From Hypoxylon rubiginosum (Eukaryota > Ascomycota > Sordariomycetes > Xylariales > Hypoxylaceae), in assembly GCA_902806565.1 (NCBI GenBank), contig CADCXA010000053.1:310001-374000 (forward strand): 64,000 nucleotides of DNA, written 5' to 3'. A program made the position numbers and the translations under genes. This document shows positions 20,618 through 33,674 of this stretch, one piece after another. The notes beneath the pieces were generated by a model. The model was not told the origin of the DNA, did not search any database, and saw only the letters and a program-made list of their open reading frames with translations. Position 1 is the first letter of the stretch, and each line of letters begins with the position of its first letter.

Positions 20618-22956
20618 ATGGCACACGACGACTCAGAGCCCGATCGCCGTCGGCATAGAGATTCCGATACACACCATAAGCGACACAAGAAAAGGAGAAC
20701 GAGAGAACATGGCGCAAGAGAGGCTACTTCGGGATCGGAAGGAACATCGAAACGAACGGGTCAGAGACTGTCTATGAACGCCCTCGCCCAATTGAACGAG
20801 TATAACGACGGGGACTACGTGCCGGAACCACCGAAAGAGCGTGAACGTAGCAGACCAAAACGAGAAAGAGAGCGACCGCGGCGAGATGAGTACGAAGTTG
20901 TCGATGTCGCATACGAATCACCTAAAAGGGAACGGCGCCGGAGGGAGGACTACGGCCATTCGGGCGGAGAGTACGATACCCCTAAAAGAGAGCGGCGGCG
21001 AAAGGAATATAGAGAAGAAGAAAGCGGCAACGAGTCGAGAGAGAGGGAGGAGCGAAGACGAAGACGGCGACACCGTAACACGGACATCGAGGATTACGAA
21101 GACAGGCCGAAAGAAAAGGAACGAAGACATCGCAAGAAGGATCGGAGAGTGGTGAGCGGTGCCATCGTAGAAGAAGGAAGAGCGCCAGAGTTACGAGGCG
21201 GCGCTGCGAGCAAGCATAGTAGCTATGACAGTTACGATAGCATTGTGAAAGAGAAAGAAGCGACAGCGAACAGAACCCCTTGGTATATGTCATGGGCTAA
21301 GGTCCCGATAGGGAACAGGAAGAAGAAGAGATGTAAGTTTGTATGAACTTCTTGAAACAAATATTATTAACTCCGTATATAGGGATCATAGCAGGCGTTG
21401 CGCTTGTGGTTCTCATCATTATTATCGTAGTTGCGGTCGTCGTGAGCAAGAAAAATAGCTCAAACGACTCTGGCTCGAATAAATCCAACCTCGACGACGT
21501 CTCAGAAAATGACATTCCCCAAGCTGCCCGAGGGACTTACCTAGATCCTTTCACATGGTACGACACGACGGACTTCAACGTGACCTATACGAACGAGACA
21601 GTCGGTGACCTACCAATCATGGGACTGTATACGGATTGGGATGACTCTGCATCCGCCAACGATAAGGTCCCGGCTCTCGACGATGACTGGGGCGGGTATA
21701 GCACGAGACCGGCCAGGGGAGTAAATCTCGGCGGCTGGCTATCCCTAGAGCCCTTTATTACGCCCTCGCTATTTAACTACGACAGCAAGCTGGGGATTGT
21801 CGACGAATACACCTTGTGCCAGCACTTGGGTCCCAAAACGGCGGCCTCCACCCTCGAAAAGCACTACGCGACCTTCGTGACCGAACAGACCTTCCAGGAG
21901 ATACAGGCGGCGGGGCTGGACCACGTCCGCATCCCGTACAGCTACTGGGCCGTGCAGACGTACGACGACGACCCGTACGTCTTCCGCACCTCCTGGCGCT
22001 ACCTGCTGCGCGCCATCGAGTGGGCGCGCAAGTACGGGCTGCGCGTGAACCTGGACCTCCACGGCCTGCCGGGGAGCCAGAACGGGTGGAACCACAGCGG
22101 CCGGCAGGGCGTCGTCAACTGGCTCAACGGCACGGACGGCGACCTGAACGCGCAGCGGTCGCTCGACGTGCACGACCGGCTGACCAAGTTCTTCGCGCAG
22201 GACCGGTACAAGAACATCATCGCCTTCTACGGGCTGGCCAACGAGCCGCGCATGGTGTCGCTGTTGGCTTCGGCCGTGATCTCGTGGACGACCTCGGCGT
22301 ACGACCTCGTGCGGAAGAACGGGGTGGCGGCCAACGTCGTGTTCGGGGACGGCTTCATGGGGCTGGCCAACTGGCAGGGCCAGCTGACGGGGATGGCGGG
22401 CCTCGTGCTGGACGTGCACCAGTACGTCATCTTCAACAACGACCAGATCGTGTACACGCACCAGAAGAAGGTGCAGTACGCGTGCGACGGGTGGACGGAG
22501 CAGACGGAGCAGAGCACGGACACGTCGACGGGCTTCGGCCCCACCATGTTCGCCGAGTGGTCGCAGGCCGACACGGACTGCGCCGGCGACCTGACCAACG
22601 TCGGCTGGGGCAACCGGTGGACGGGCACGTACGACTCGGGCAACGCGTCGACCGAGGCGCTGACCCCGAAGTGCCCGGCGCAGGACTCTACGTGCACGTG
22701 CGACGGCGCCAACGCGGACCCCGGCGCCTACAGCGACGCCTATAAAAAATTCCTCAAGATGTTCGCCGAGGCCCAGATGGTGTCGTTCGAGAAGGGCTGG
22801 GGCTGGTGGTACTGGACCTGGGACACGGAGAGCGCGCCCCAGTGGAGCTACAGGCAGGGCCTCGCCGCGGGCATCCTGCCCGATAAGGCCTACGACAAGG
22901 ACTTCAACTGCGACGCCGACGTCCCCGACTTCTCCGACCTGAGCGAGACGTTCTAG
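20618..22956 (+). CDS. exgD: Membrane-anchored glucan 1,3-beta-glucosidase, GH5 (ExgD type)
   Basis: This is an exo-1,3-beta-glucanase acting on cell-wall beta-glucan at the cell surface. Exon 1 is 20618-21332 and exon 2 is 21383-22956 (762 residues). The 50-bp intron (GTAAGT, branch TTAAC, TATAG) lies just before the membrane segment and restores KKKRWIIAGVAL. The N-terminal 238 residues are cytosolic, highly charged and Arg/Glu-rich, with repeated PKRERRRREDY-like units. A single transmembrane helix (about residues 240-262) makes it a type II membrane protein. The lumenal GH5 domain has RGVNLGGWLSLEP, VRIPYSYWAV, GLRVNLDLHGLPGSQNGWNH, the acid/base Glu526 in GLANEPR and the nucleophile Glu630 in MFAEWSQ. 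The catalytic part is markedly richer in G+C than the N-terminal part. Confidence 0.94.
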
Positions 22957-24999
22957 GCGTCTCCCTCTCCCTCTCGCCCCCCCCCTATCCTTTACCCTTG
23001 ACGTTGTCTGCGCTCTCACCGGTCGGCGTGGCTGTTTCTAGGCCTACATGATGAACTGATTCATGGTGAACTGATTTTTGCGGCTCTTCGGGATGGCGGG
23101 ATGGCGGGATGCGAGTTCAGCTGAGGCTCGAGACGCCATCTACCCACTTTGTTTCCAGGTGGCCCTATGAGCTTATCTAATTGATCTATTGCGAACCTCG
23201 GCTCCGGCGCAATTACGCGGCTAGCGCTTGTTCGTTTGACGGGGTTTGAAAGTTGGACCGCGCGGAGATAAGCCTCCGCTCGCGATATGAATGAACAACG
23301 ACAGTCCGACCGAAGCTTCGCCGTTTGCTCTCGTTCGATATGCCAGACGCCTCTTTCCGCTTTCGACAGGAGTCCGCGGTGCTTCGCGAGCTGAAAAGTC
23401 CTTGAAGATAGGGCCTTTTTTCTTAATCTTACGGTATATACATGAAAGATTGGTTGTATTTATGGGAATTTGTTTGCATATTATGGGGTGGCAACTTGGA
23501 AAGAAAGAACCTTTGTAGATAAAAAGGGTCACGATGCATGCAAGCGTGGGTGGTACGAATATGTAAATAAGTCCTACGTAATGTAAGGGGGATTTGGGGG
23601 CCGTATTATGAGGAGGATGTTGGGAAAATGTAGGCCTACGTCTAATGAAGAATTGGTTATGCGCGCGTTTAGCGAGATGGCTGCATGAGGTGGTGGTTGT
23701 TTTGAGGCTCTTCGGTCATATCATAGCAATCAATATCATATCATATCTCACTGACATCTAACGGTGGTAACCCGGTCCCTGCCCGTTTCTATTTTATTGC
23801 ATGAGGCGCTGCCTGCGCGGTTAGGTGAAGTGGGAGGTAGACTGTAACCCTCTATCTACCTGGGTCTAGAAGAGGCCCCTGTGGCTTGAAGGCAGTGCAG
23901 ATAGCAATGTGCAAATATCTTGCATCGAAAGAAGATCTCTTCCCCCCCCTTCTCGGTGTGTGTGGCGTCTTCGCGTACACCTCCCCTGACCTCTGGGGAG
24001 ACCTGGTTATGGCCAAAACGAGGGGGGGTGGGGGCGAGACGGCAGAAGGCTGATGGAAAACGTCGATTCGTCGTGCCAAGTCTGCAACGTTTCGTGTCGT
24101 CTCTCGGCCACAAGCCTTCCCACGCCACAGAGTCGCATTGCGGCTAACTAACGCGCGCCCCTTTGTCAGATTTACCGGTCGAAATCTGAGATCAACCAAT
24201 ACAAGTTTAGGCGACGTGCGTGGGGGACGGAGGGAAAGGGAAAGAAAAAAATTGGGGGTGGGATGCTTCCTTCGATAGTATTAGCGATAGGGGGGAGAAC
24301 GGTGAGGCATAAAAAAATCATACATCGTACCATTCGTGGGCATACTCATCGGCTTACCTGGCGTATAGAGTCGAGTGACGTCTGATTTAGGTCGGTATAT
24401 GGAGGCTGAAGCCCGAGAACCGGGAAACTGTGCTGCCTAGACCATCCATCCGCTTGTTACCCAGGAGAGGGATAGTAGAAGTGATAACCATTGGAAGCAC
24501 GGTGAATACGGCTGGCTGAAGACGCTGTCGTATTATTGTAGCCATTCACCGCGACCACTTATCGTCTCCCTTTCACCTCCTGTAGCCGAATGCCCAGAAG
24601 AGACATCACCTTTGAAATCGGAGAAGGTCCGATCAATGTGATCATGTTTCTGTTCGGGCTTTGGTCTGAGATCTAGATCTATTGATCTCGATTCGTATAA
24701 TGCCGAGGAGAAATGAAGACAGCATCGGGGACCTGACTTAGGGGCCATCTTGTAAATAGTTGGCACGGCGTGACCCAACTTAAGCATATCGGGTGCCATA
24801 CCTAATCCGGAGCCATTTGATATGTGACAAGCTTACGGATGGTCGTGAGTCGCGATCTGTTTCCCCTCCTGGGCACGTCTAGGTGGATAGTATGTAGTCG
24901 GCAGCCCGAGATGAAAATATATTGATAGATCACGAGAAGACTCCAGGTACCGGGCTAACGAGGTAGCGTACACAGTGATCCATGCTTCGAGCTGCGTTA
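22957..24999. other. Gene-free flank downstream of exgD
   Basis: No gene is supported. The first part is the exgD 3' region with a CCCTCT pyrimidine tract at 22960-22995. Short homopolymer runs (poly-G or poly-C of 7-8) occur near 23945, 24024 and 24290. Open frames here are under 120 codons, lack motifs and occur on both strands, as expected by chance. Confidence 0.45.
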
Positions 25000-27900
25000 G
25001 TGTCTTCGTTATGACTTTTCTGACAGGGTGATTTCCCCCAATCTCATCTCAAGAATGGCCACGACTAAAGAGCTCCGGTAGTTGGAAGAAAAGTTGGTCC
25101 TGTGTAGCTGCAACGCAAAAGCAGGACCTGCACTAGTGCAGTCCACAGCTGCGGCCGTAAGGGCGATTCCATGGCCGAATCCTAGAGCTTCTGCCAAGGA
25201 AGCACGTCGATGGGTGTAGAAAGGCACTGGGTGGTCGCTGTTGCTGTCGGATGTAGCACCTAATCTCTTGGAAGCATCCAATCCCTATAGCCATTTCATG
25301 TCCCTCTTAGGCCGCCCTGCTCTGGCCCTACATGCTGACGAGCGCCACCTCATTATAGTGATGTCAAACTTTGTAACCAGACAGACCCATATGATTCTCC
25401 AACCTGCAAGGTGCGGCGCCACAATATAACGGATGCCTTGGCCCGGGTGTACTCGCCACAGAACCACCTGCTCAAACACCCTTCCCACTTCGTCGGGTCC
25501 AGCTGCATGGTAGCTCATTGGTGACTTGCAGGACCTGATTCATGTTGTCGACCACTTGGCGATACATGTATTAATTAAATGCTGGAGTCCATAGCGTTCG
25601 GTTTTGTAACCTCGTATCAGGTTTTCAATATATGCCCACAACCGACGCGCAAGGGCTAGCGTGCTTTCTTGTCGCCCAGCAGTGCGGAATTCGCTCTCTG
25701 CAATCCGACGAACTGCTTGCTTGAAACCTGTCACACGTAGAGACAAGACGGAATGCTCACTTTTGACTCCCTTGATATCACGAACAACAGTTCGACGATA
25801 TCGTACCCGGAAATTGGCATCATCTCAGGGCAGTGACGTGGACTCAGCTTCAAGGCACGTCGAAAGTGTAGTAGTCTAAGACGGTCACGATATCGCTCAT
25901 TCGGAAGTCCGAATATCTCCCACAGTAAGCTAGACTAGGGTATCGCCTATTTTTGGAAGGTTTGCCCCCTTGCAATGAAACCCTGTGTTCAAAGGTCTGC
26001 TCGCAAAACTAGTACAGTACAGTACAATGCCCGGTCTGATGTATAGACCGGCATTGGTACCATCTGGACAGTTCCTAGGGTAGACTCTAAGCCTTGCAGC
26101 CCAATGTGACTCGATCATGTCGAATGCCGGTGTTAGCAACCTTGTATAGGCGCAGGGAGAATATTCAGGTAGGACAAGGGCAGCTTCCTAGAGTTAGTCT
26201 CTCATAAAAGCTGTTTGTAATCGCTTTGTCAGAATTTGGCGGACCATTGTGATCTTGCATATCCGAGAAACATCGCAAAACTATGGTTGCTGTGTGACCG
26301 GCTAAGTGTGAACTGTTGGCCACTCCACCGTAGGGAACGCGATCCTCGTGTGGCGGATGCTTCGAACGCTGACATCACCTGTAGTCTGTAGTACGACCAC
26401 GGACAACCATGATACGAAGGTACAATGAGTACTCTAGATGGGTCTCAGGTCTCAGATAGGAGGAATTCATGACTTCCACGGTCGATAGTGCGTGCCTAGG
26501 ACGGCAGACGCTGCCTTGAGCCGGGCTGCATTCGGAGGAGTGCTTTCCAAAGTCACACCAAGTTCGTAGCCGTTCAGCTGGCTCCTATAGAGAGTCACTG
26601 TTCCCATCTGAGCATTGCCATTCGAGCATTGATCCTAGTCACCTGTTGGCAGTTGGTGGAAAGGCTGGCTCATTGGCTGCGTGAGCTGCAAACCGCCTCT
26701 CCCTTGCCATGTCTCTGACTTCCCGCTCTCCCCAGAATTTGTAACACAGAGTATATTGCAACGCGCGAGGGTCGTATGCAGTTCGTACACGTGACTTAAA
26801 TTATCAATGGTTGACTCGTAAAGATAGGCGTCCTTGAACCACTCATGTGCCGCGGCGTTGGAGCTAGATTATAACGGGATGGTACTATTACATGATACTC
26901 CAAAAGGATTGACATGCTGTGCTGCGTCAGTTTAGTTGGCTAAGAGCAGGGCTGATGGTCTATGATATTTGGTGACGGGAGCATTGCCGGCGTTAAAAAA
27001 AGATGCGAGTACAGGGTCGAAAGGGGTCGCGTCTACTATCCAGGACGGGTATACAGGGAAATAAACAAGCCTTCGATGAGGTTGCATCCCGTAGGAATAG
27101 TAGTGCGCTATACATGCACAATGCACGACATTGCGGCAGCGGACGGTTGGCGCCGTGGACTACATAGAGCTGGGTAAGTCATCTCAGGTGGAACAAGAGT
27201 ATATTAAGACTGCGTATGCGGATAACCTACCTGCCCTACCTTGGCTTGCTTCGAGATGTAATCTCGTGGACATGATGACGGGTAAACCAATAGCATACAT
27301 ATTGCATGTAACCGTCTCTTGCTCGAACTACATAGTAGTCGCGGGGACGAGACGATCTAGGGGGGGCGATCTAAAGGCCGGGATGCAATCTTCCTTGATC
27401 ACGCTGGCGGCGATCGCTATGGATTAGCTCTCAAAGTCACTCTGTCAGATAGAGACATGATAAAGACGAGGGTCTCTTGCAGCGAAGATCTTCAGGTACC
27501 CCGGAGAATTCGGGAAGGTTGGCGATAGGAGGACGAGGACAACGAAGCAATCTGGAGGCGGATTCTAGATCAACACGGTGACCTGCCTGTTTCATCATGC
27601 GAGGCGACGAGTGGCCAACGTAGCAACTCTGACATGCCTGAGCAATGAGGAATTATGCATGGAATGGAGAAGGTTCTGTACGCAACAAATTCATCCATCG
27701 ATTCCATTGACTCCATTGATTCGACCTCGAAGTGACGCGTCAATAGAAGCTTCGACTAGCCGTTGATTGGACCCATCCTGATCTAACTGCGTTGCATGTG
27801 GGATTGGCCCACGACGGTCGGGACCGGGGGCGATCCCTCGGCACTGGCAGTTTTTGCGTCTTCCTTCCCAGTCAGGCTCGGCAGAACGGATACGCAGGCG

Positions 27901-28299
27901 ATGATTCGACGAAGAGGCTCTCGCTTGCGCTGGCCTATTCAGCCACCCTATGCACGCAGGCAGCGCCATTCGTCTTGACGGGGGCCGCCTAATTTGGGGT
28001 GCTTGCTGTTGAATATACATGTTCGATGGTCCCGTCTCATTCGTAGTGGCCCCGTGCAATTTCCAAAACGCGTATACGTGTCTGTCCGTGGTGTATGAGG
28101 AGAGGAGACCGACGTGCTCACCTGCTGGAATTGGAAGAAATAGGGATACGGAGCATCGTCCGCGACGACGGAGTAGCAGGCGGGTAGGCGAGCGGGAAGT
28201 GAAGCCTTCGGTACATAGATATAGACGGGATAGGGGATGGGGGATTGGGGGGACCTTGAGATGGAGTAGTGAAGGGCAACTCGGTACTGATGCAATCAT
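25000..28299. other. Gene-free stretch, balanced composition, no recognisable element
   Basis: About 3.3 kb of ordinary composition without a frame longer than about 200 codons and without splice-consistent exons that I could join. It may be decayed sequence, long noncoding RNA, or distal regulatory DNA of acuK. No terminal repeats, tRNA or 5S rRNA could be identified. Confidence 0.4.
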
Positions 28300-28550
28300 C
28301 ATACATACCTACCTACCTAGACATGTACATGTATGTAGGATGCTTGTAGGTAAGGTAGATAGACGTAGATAGACGTAATAGAGTATACTTAGGATGTAAG
28401 TATAACCTAGACGAGGAACCTAAGCCAGCCAGCCAATATCTGACACTGTCCGTCTATGGAAGAATAGCCGAGATAGCAACAGGTGACTGCCCGTTGATAG
28501 GTAAAAAGGCCCGTATAGCACTATGACTCTACGTACCAGATATGTAGTAC

Positions 28551-28594
28551 GTAGTATGTAGTATGTAGTATGTGTTGTATGTGTTGTATGTAGA
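28551..28594 (+). repeat. GTAGTATGTA/GTGTTGTATG short tandem repeat
   Basis: Overlapping copies of GTAGTAT followed by two copies of GTGTTGTAT form a degenerate 7-10 bp tandem repeat in noncoding DNA upstream of acuK. Confidence 0.8.
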
Positions 28595-28680
28595 GCATGT
28601 ATAGGTTGTAGGTAGTATAGAGGTTAGTAACCTGCCGGCCTACAGCTTACAGCTTATAGCTCACAGCCTAGAGCATACCA

Positions 28681-28736
28681 GGCTTGCCATGCTAGGCTTG
28701 CCATGCTAGGCTTGCCATGCTAGGCTTGCCAGGCTG
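28681..28736 (+). repeat. Four tandem copies of a 14-bp unit (last one diverged)
   Basis: GGCTTGCCATGCTA is present three times exactly (28681, 28695, 28709), followed by GGCTTGCCAGGCTG. The unit contains GCTTGCCATGC and can pair partly with itself. It lies in the gene-free region. Confidence 0.95.
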
Positions 28737-29817
28737 TGTCTCGCCTTGTCAACTCGATCGTAATGCAACTCCCTAGGTACGATCGGCACCTCGCTTATTA
28801 CATACATAATGCGAAATCGAGCACAGGGGGACGATGTGATAGCCAAGTCTGCTCTGGGGAAGGATGCGATGATGCATCAAATACCTAGCAGGGGACCCGT
28901 CGGGACTCTTGGAAAAGGCTTAGTGTTTGTGGTGTTGGGTGGTTTTAGGGCAGACTAAGGACTAGGGGGGGGGGATGGTGTAGCAGAGAGAGGGGAGAGG
29001 AGGGGGAGGGGTTGAAAAGGAGGTACATAGGTACCTAGGTACTACGATACTTGACCATTATATTTGCAGACATCGATGAAATGTCTGGACTTGATAGGAC
29101 CAAAAATGATGTTGCGCAGGGTTTCTCACGTTTTTCTTACCCTGTTACTAATCCGAGTTTGTATCGTGGTTCGAATCGATATCCTTGGCAGGATCTTGGC
29201 GCTGGTTGGTCCGTGCCTGAGTGGTTGATTAAACCCTGGTGGGGCCTATGGACTGCATTAGCAGATGCAGTTTAGGGTCTAGCGACGCTTGGCCTTTTGT
29301 GTATTTTTTCGCCCTTCTGACGAATTCATTTTCCTGATTGCTGCAGCACCGGCGGGCCGGGGGAAGGACTTCTTTCATACATGATCGACCTTGGTTGTCT
29401 GGTTGTTTATTCACATGCGATAAGGAATACAAACAAGACAAGTACAAACAACTGCAAGTATAGAGGAAGAAGTCAAGAGCCGAGATGAATTGCGTAACAT
29501 TAAGAACCCCAAATTAAACAAGATGGAAATAGAGAAGAAGAAGAAAAAAAGAATTAAACATGACAAAAATTAAAAAAGGAACAAGAAATTGATTGACCCC
29601 GCAATTCGGTCCAAGGATCAGAGAAAGGCGACAATTCGAGAATGCGGGAATGGGTACGGTCCAATGGTAAACTCGCATTGTCTCTTTTCTCGGTTCACCA
29701 CTTTACCGATATCGTCAATCTTTATTTTTTTCTGGTCGGCTGGCTCTAACCAGCTCCAAAGCCGAAAGCAAGGCCTTAATGTCGTAGTCGTAGTTTGGTG
29801 TCGACATCACACATCAC

Positions 29818-29879
29818 ACACTACACTACACTACACTACACACATACACACACACATACACACACACATACACACACAT
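29818..29879 (+). repeat. CA-rich microsatellite
   Basis: Runs of ACACT followed by ACACAT and CACACA units, about 60 bp, in noncoding DNA. It gives a spurious low-complexity frame (HIHTHIHTH) on the plus strand. Confidence 0.9.
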
Positions 29880-30366
29880 CACCACGCATTGCCTTTCTTC
29901 TTCACCATTGACTTTCAACCTTCTTTTTAACCCTTTAGCGCCACCAACATCCCAGATGTCCAATTGATTGGCGCACCATCTTGAAATTATCTTGAGAGAA
30001 GAAAAAAGAGACAATAATCTCATAGTTGATAACTGACGTCTCCCTGCCGTTGTTGACTTCAATATTTGGTCATTATTCACTACCTCTGCAGCTTAACCTT
30101 CTTCCTAGCCTAGCTGCCTAGCTGCTTAGCTTAACCCCCTTATCTATCGTCGATCATCGAGTCACTACGGATTAGATGCATCCATACCAGATTCCCTCCT
30201 CCTTTGCAACTTGCGCCATACTCGATCATCCTCGCGACGCCGCGCAGCAATAACGCATATCCAGACCCAGACTTCGAGGTCGTCTTATCTCCCTCTCAGC
30301 TGGCTACGTACGCAGGTACGTTACCTTAGTTACATACGATAGGTCGCCGATCCCAAGTCCCAGGTC

Positions 30367-30472
30367 CCAGTACCAATACCAAATACCAAATACCAGTACC
30401 AGTACCAGTACCAGAATACATACAGACGTACAGACGTACATACGTACATACATACATACATACCTACATACC
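30367..30472 (+). repeat. Compound microsatellite: CAGTAC, CAGACGTA and CATA units
   Basis: Successive short tandem arrays of CAGTAC/CAAATAC, then ACAGACGT, then ACAT, about 105 bp, in the upstream region of acuK. Confidence 0.9.
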
Positions 30473-31379
30473 GTCCTTCTCTATACCGCCCAAGCGTATT
30501 CTCTTCATATCCGAGTCGCCGACGAACACCTTGTACGCCCCAGCACCAAATGCGAACAGGCTCAGACGTCGCGGGTAGCTGCATCACTATCGAGCATCCC
30601 GCATACCACCCCAGCCAGACTCCCCAGTGCCTTATCCGCCGCCGCGTGACTCCATGAGGCAAAACTCGTGCCCCCGCGTTGCCCGGCCCGTTATTCTTCT
30701 TGTTGGAAAATAATAACACTCCCCGCGATCTGTGCGAACAGAGCGGATAGACCCGTTCGACGGGGCCCCCAGCGAGCCCAGTCCCCGTTGCACAAGGAAC
30801 GCCTCTTTGTAACGGGGAACGAGCCCATTGGCGTCCGCCTTGCTAAACCACGCTGAATACGAGCAACCTGTCTGTTGCGCCGTGCTTGTGCAAGCCCTTG
30901 GGGGGTACCGGCCCCCAGACACGGCTGTCGCACCGCGGCAGCGCACAGCGCCATAACACCTCAGCCCGCGTCTCACGCAATACCTCTCTAGCTTGTAGCT
31001 GTCTCCAGCTTTCGATATACAAGCATACAAGCAGCAGACCAACTTCATTGGCCTGCATACGCTTACAAGTCCTGTTGCTACTGGTCCACGATCCCAAACT
31101 AGGGGTCAGTGCCCAGGTCAGCCAAGAGGCGGTGGGAAGAAACTGTGCTAGGTCTGGAAATAAGAAATATTGTTTCTTTTTTGGCGTGGGAAATTCACCC
31201 CTGCCTCTGACCGTAACACTCCTGCGGGCCTTCGCAAAAAAATAATAATAATAAGCTACGCAATATTTCCCAGAGAGGTGTGGTTGCGCCAGACTGATCC
31301 AGGCCTTGCATTACCGTACCCTCCTTTCGGACGGGGGAGGCCTGAAGACAGAGAGGCTGTTATATATAACTAAGACACG

Positions 31380-33674
31380 ATGCCGGAAGACGTTGAGGCA
31401 AATGGGACAGAGGTCTCAGATGCCATGTCCGATAATGAGAACGAGTACGACGACATGGATCAAACCATCAAGGACGAAGATGCCAAGTTGGCTGACCAGA
31501 CTACTTCACCCGAGCCCGGTACTGAGAACTCGGGTGAGGTCAAGAAAAAGTATGATCCTAAGGATCCCCATCGTCCGAGGAGGAAGAAGGCAAGGCGTGC
31601 CTGTTATGCCTGCCAGAGGGCACATCTGACTTGCGGTGAGTCCCAGCCTTATGCCCATGTATTCACATCTTCATCTCAGCCAGTGGTGTCTCAGCAACCC
31701 CACAGCTGAGCTCATGCTCTCCCGTCGAAGCATGAATCGCATTGAAACATGGAAACTAGTGTAGATCTCCCAACTTACTCTTCCTTGTAGGAGACGAGCG
31801 TCCTTGTCAGAGGTGCATCAAACGTGGCCTTGCGGATGCCTGCCAAGATGGAGTCCGGAAGAAGGCCAAGTATCTGCACGACGCTCCCCCTGAGGCCCTG
31901 AGGCCGGTTCTAGGGCCGACGTACAATCCGGCCGTCCACACGAAACCAACAAATGGAAGGCATCCTTCTAACGGACACACTGAAGCTTCGCCATATTATT
32001 CGCAAGCTCCCAACTCATACGCCATGTTCGCCGGCAACACCCAGACGCAGATGACCTCGTTGCCGGACAGCATGACGTTCAGCGGACAACAATCCCCAGT
32101 GACGCCTGTATATCAGCCGAACACAACTAGAGCCGCACAGATAGGCTCCATGCAAGTCCCCCAAGTGTCTAGCGAGATGAACAGCAGCTTCTCGACGGCT
32201 TTATTCGACCCAAGCAACCCAGCAATATTCAACTTCGACCTAGAGGGCCTGAATTTCGGCAGCCACTATGGCGCGCTCGAGTTCGGGATGCTGAACCACA
32301 TATCTTCGGGTGCCGCAGAGACGCCGCCTAGGGAAGCGATAGCCCACCCCCCGGGGACGGACGTCAACTACGGACCGACGGCAGTATATCGAAACGGTGC
32401 TAATCAATACAATCAGATGTATGAGAACGGCATGGCTGACAGCTTCATGAACGTCGATCCAAGTAACGGTAGCGCATATCCGGGCGCCCTGCAGCATGGC
32501 TTGCCTCACGCATACGCCGTAGCGGCCGCCGGACCAACGCCGAACAGCTTGGCTAGTCCAAGTACAGACAATACGTCTAGTCCGCAACCGACGGGCAGTT
32601 ATGGATTCGACAAGTCCCCGACTACCAGTAACTACACATCAGGCAACTCTCAGCCGATGGCTCAGTCTTCAAGACAGAAAACGAAGTCTACGAATTCCAC
32701 CAGCCGGTATGGGCCTCATTCTATCCTAGGCAAACGGCCGCGCGACCCGTCTGCCGTCTACGATACCGTCACGGAGCCTTATCCATACCTCACCGGATTT
32801 CACAACTTGATCGCGTTTGTCCAGCGGAGATTTTCCCCGAATAAAACCCTCCGCATTGCCAAGTCGCTCGCCAGTATCCGACCTTCGTTCATTGCGTGTA
32901 CGCGCAACCTCAATAGGCAAGACCTCATTTTCATGGAGAAGTGCTTGCAGCGAACGCTATTCGAATACGAAGATTTCATGGGGCATTGTTCGGCTCCGAC
33001 CATCGTGTGCCGGAGAACGGGAGAAGTAGCGGCCGTTAATAAGGAGTTTGTCGCGCTCACCGGATGGACGAAGAATATCCTATTGGGTAAGGAGCCTAAC
33101 ATGAATGCAAACATCGGTCGATCGGGATCAGAATCGAGTAGCCTCGGCAGCACAAGCAAACCCGACTACGTTACTCCGCGGTTAAGAACAGTCCAGCCCG
33201 ACATAGGCAAAGCCTCGGAAGGCAAGATCCAACCCGTCTTCATTGCCGAATTCATGGACGATGACAGCGTGATCCAATTCTACGAAGACTTTGCCTCGCT
33301 TGCCTTTGGCGATAGCCGAGGTCACGTGACGAGAAAGTGCCGTCTTCTCAAGTACAGGACTAAGGAGATGAGTGACTGCTTAACCAATGACGAGTCTCCT
33401 CCGAAGGATCGGCGACATAATAGCATTCTAAGCAACAGGGTCACCAGGATAGATGGTGAACACGGGATCTCGAGGCTTGAGAAGGACGGTAAGATTGACT
33501 GCACGTTCTGCTGGACCATCAAACGCGATGTATTTGATATACCAATGTTGATTGTTATGAATGTGAGTTGTTCTCTAACATCAATGTCTTCTCTCCTTTC
33601 TAGACATTCAATTTGCTAACTTGCTATAGTTCTTACCTTGTTACTACCGCAACCAAGATCAATTGGCCGTATAA
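31380..33674 (+). CDS. acuK: Zn2Cys6-PAS transcription activator of gluconeogenesis (ERT1/AcuK family)
   Basis: This nuclear regulator switches on gluconeogenic genes such as PEP carboxykinase and fructose-1,6-bisphosphatase on non-fermentable carbon; AcuK also affects iron responses in aspergilli. Exons are 31380-31635, 31791-33562 and 33630-33674 (690 residues). Introns are 155 bp (inside the zinc cluster, after HLTCG) and 67 bp. Cys 75, 78, 85, 91, 94 and 103 form CX2CX6CX5CX2CX8C. The flanks [19 protein letters not shown] and [16 protein letters not shown], then [20 protein letters not shown], are essentially diagnostic of the family. A Ser/Pro/Asn-rich middle follows. The PAS-like region lies near [20 protein letters not shown] and continues to [16 protein letters not shown]. 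The C-terminus [16 protein letters not shown] comes from the last small exon, which confirms intron 2. Confidence 0.95.

Larger units (their letters stand above)
28300..31379. other. Repeat-rich upstream region and leader of acuK
   Basis: About 3 kb with no supported gene. It is dominated by TACCTAGGTA-type words, purine tracts (28960-29020), CA repeats and CAGTAC/ACATAC repeats. The last kilobase before 31380 likely contains the acuK promoter and 5' leader; several short upstream ATG frames occur there (for example 30886-31245 and 31170-31373), which could dampen translation if transcribed. Confidence 0.4.

Noticed and set aside
21769..23019. 416-codon minus-strand open frame
   Set aside because: It is antisense to the G+C-rich catalytic part of exgD, has Arg/Val/Gly-biased composition and no motif; a shadow of high GC3.
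27691..28302. 203-codon minus frame as a gene
   Set aside because: Its Ser/Arg/Pro-rich sequence has no motif, overlaps other chance frames on both strands and runs into microsatellite-rich DNA.
29168..29177. GGTTCGAATC, a tRNA T-loop-like word
   Set aside because: The flanking bases do not form a T-arm or an acceptor stem, and no D or anticodon arm is found upstream.
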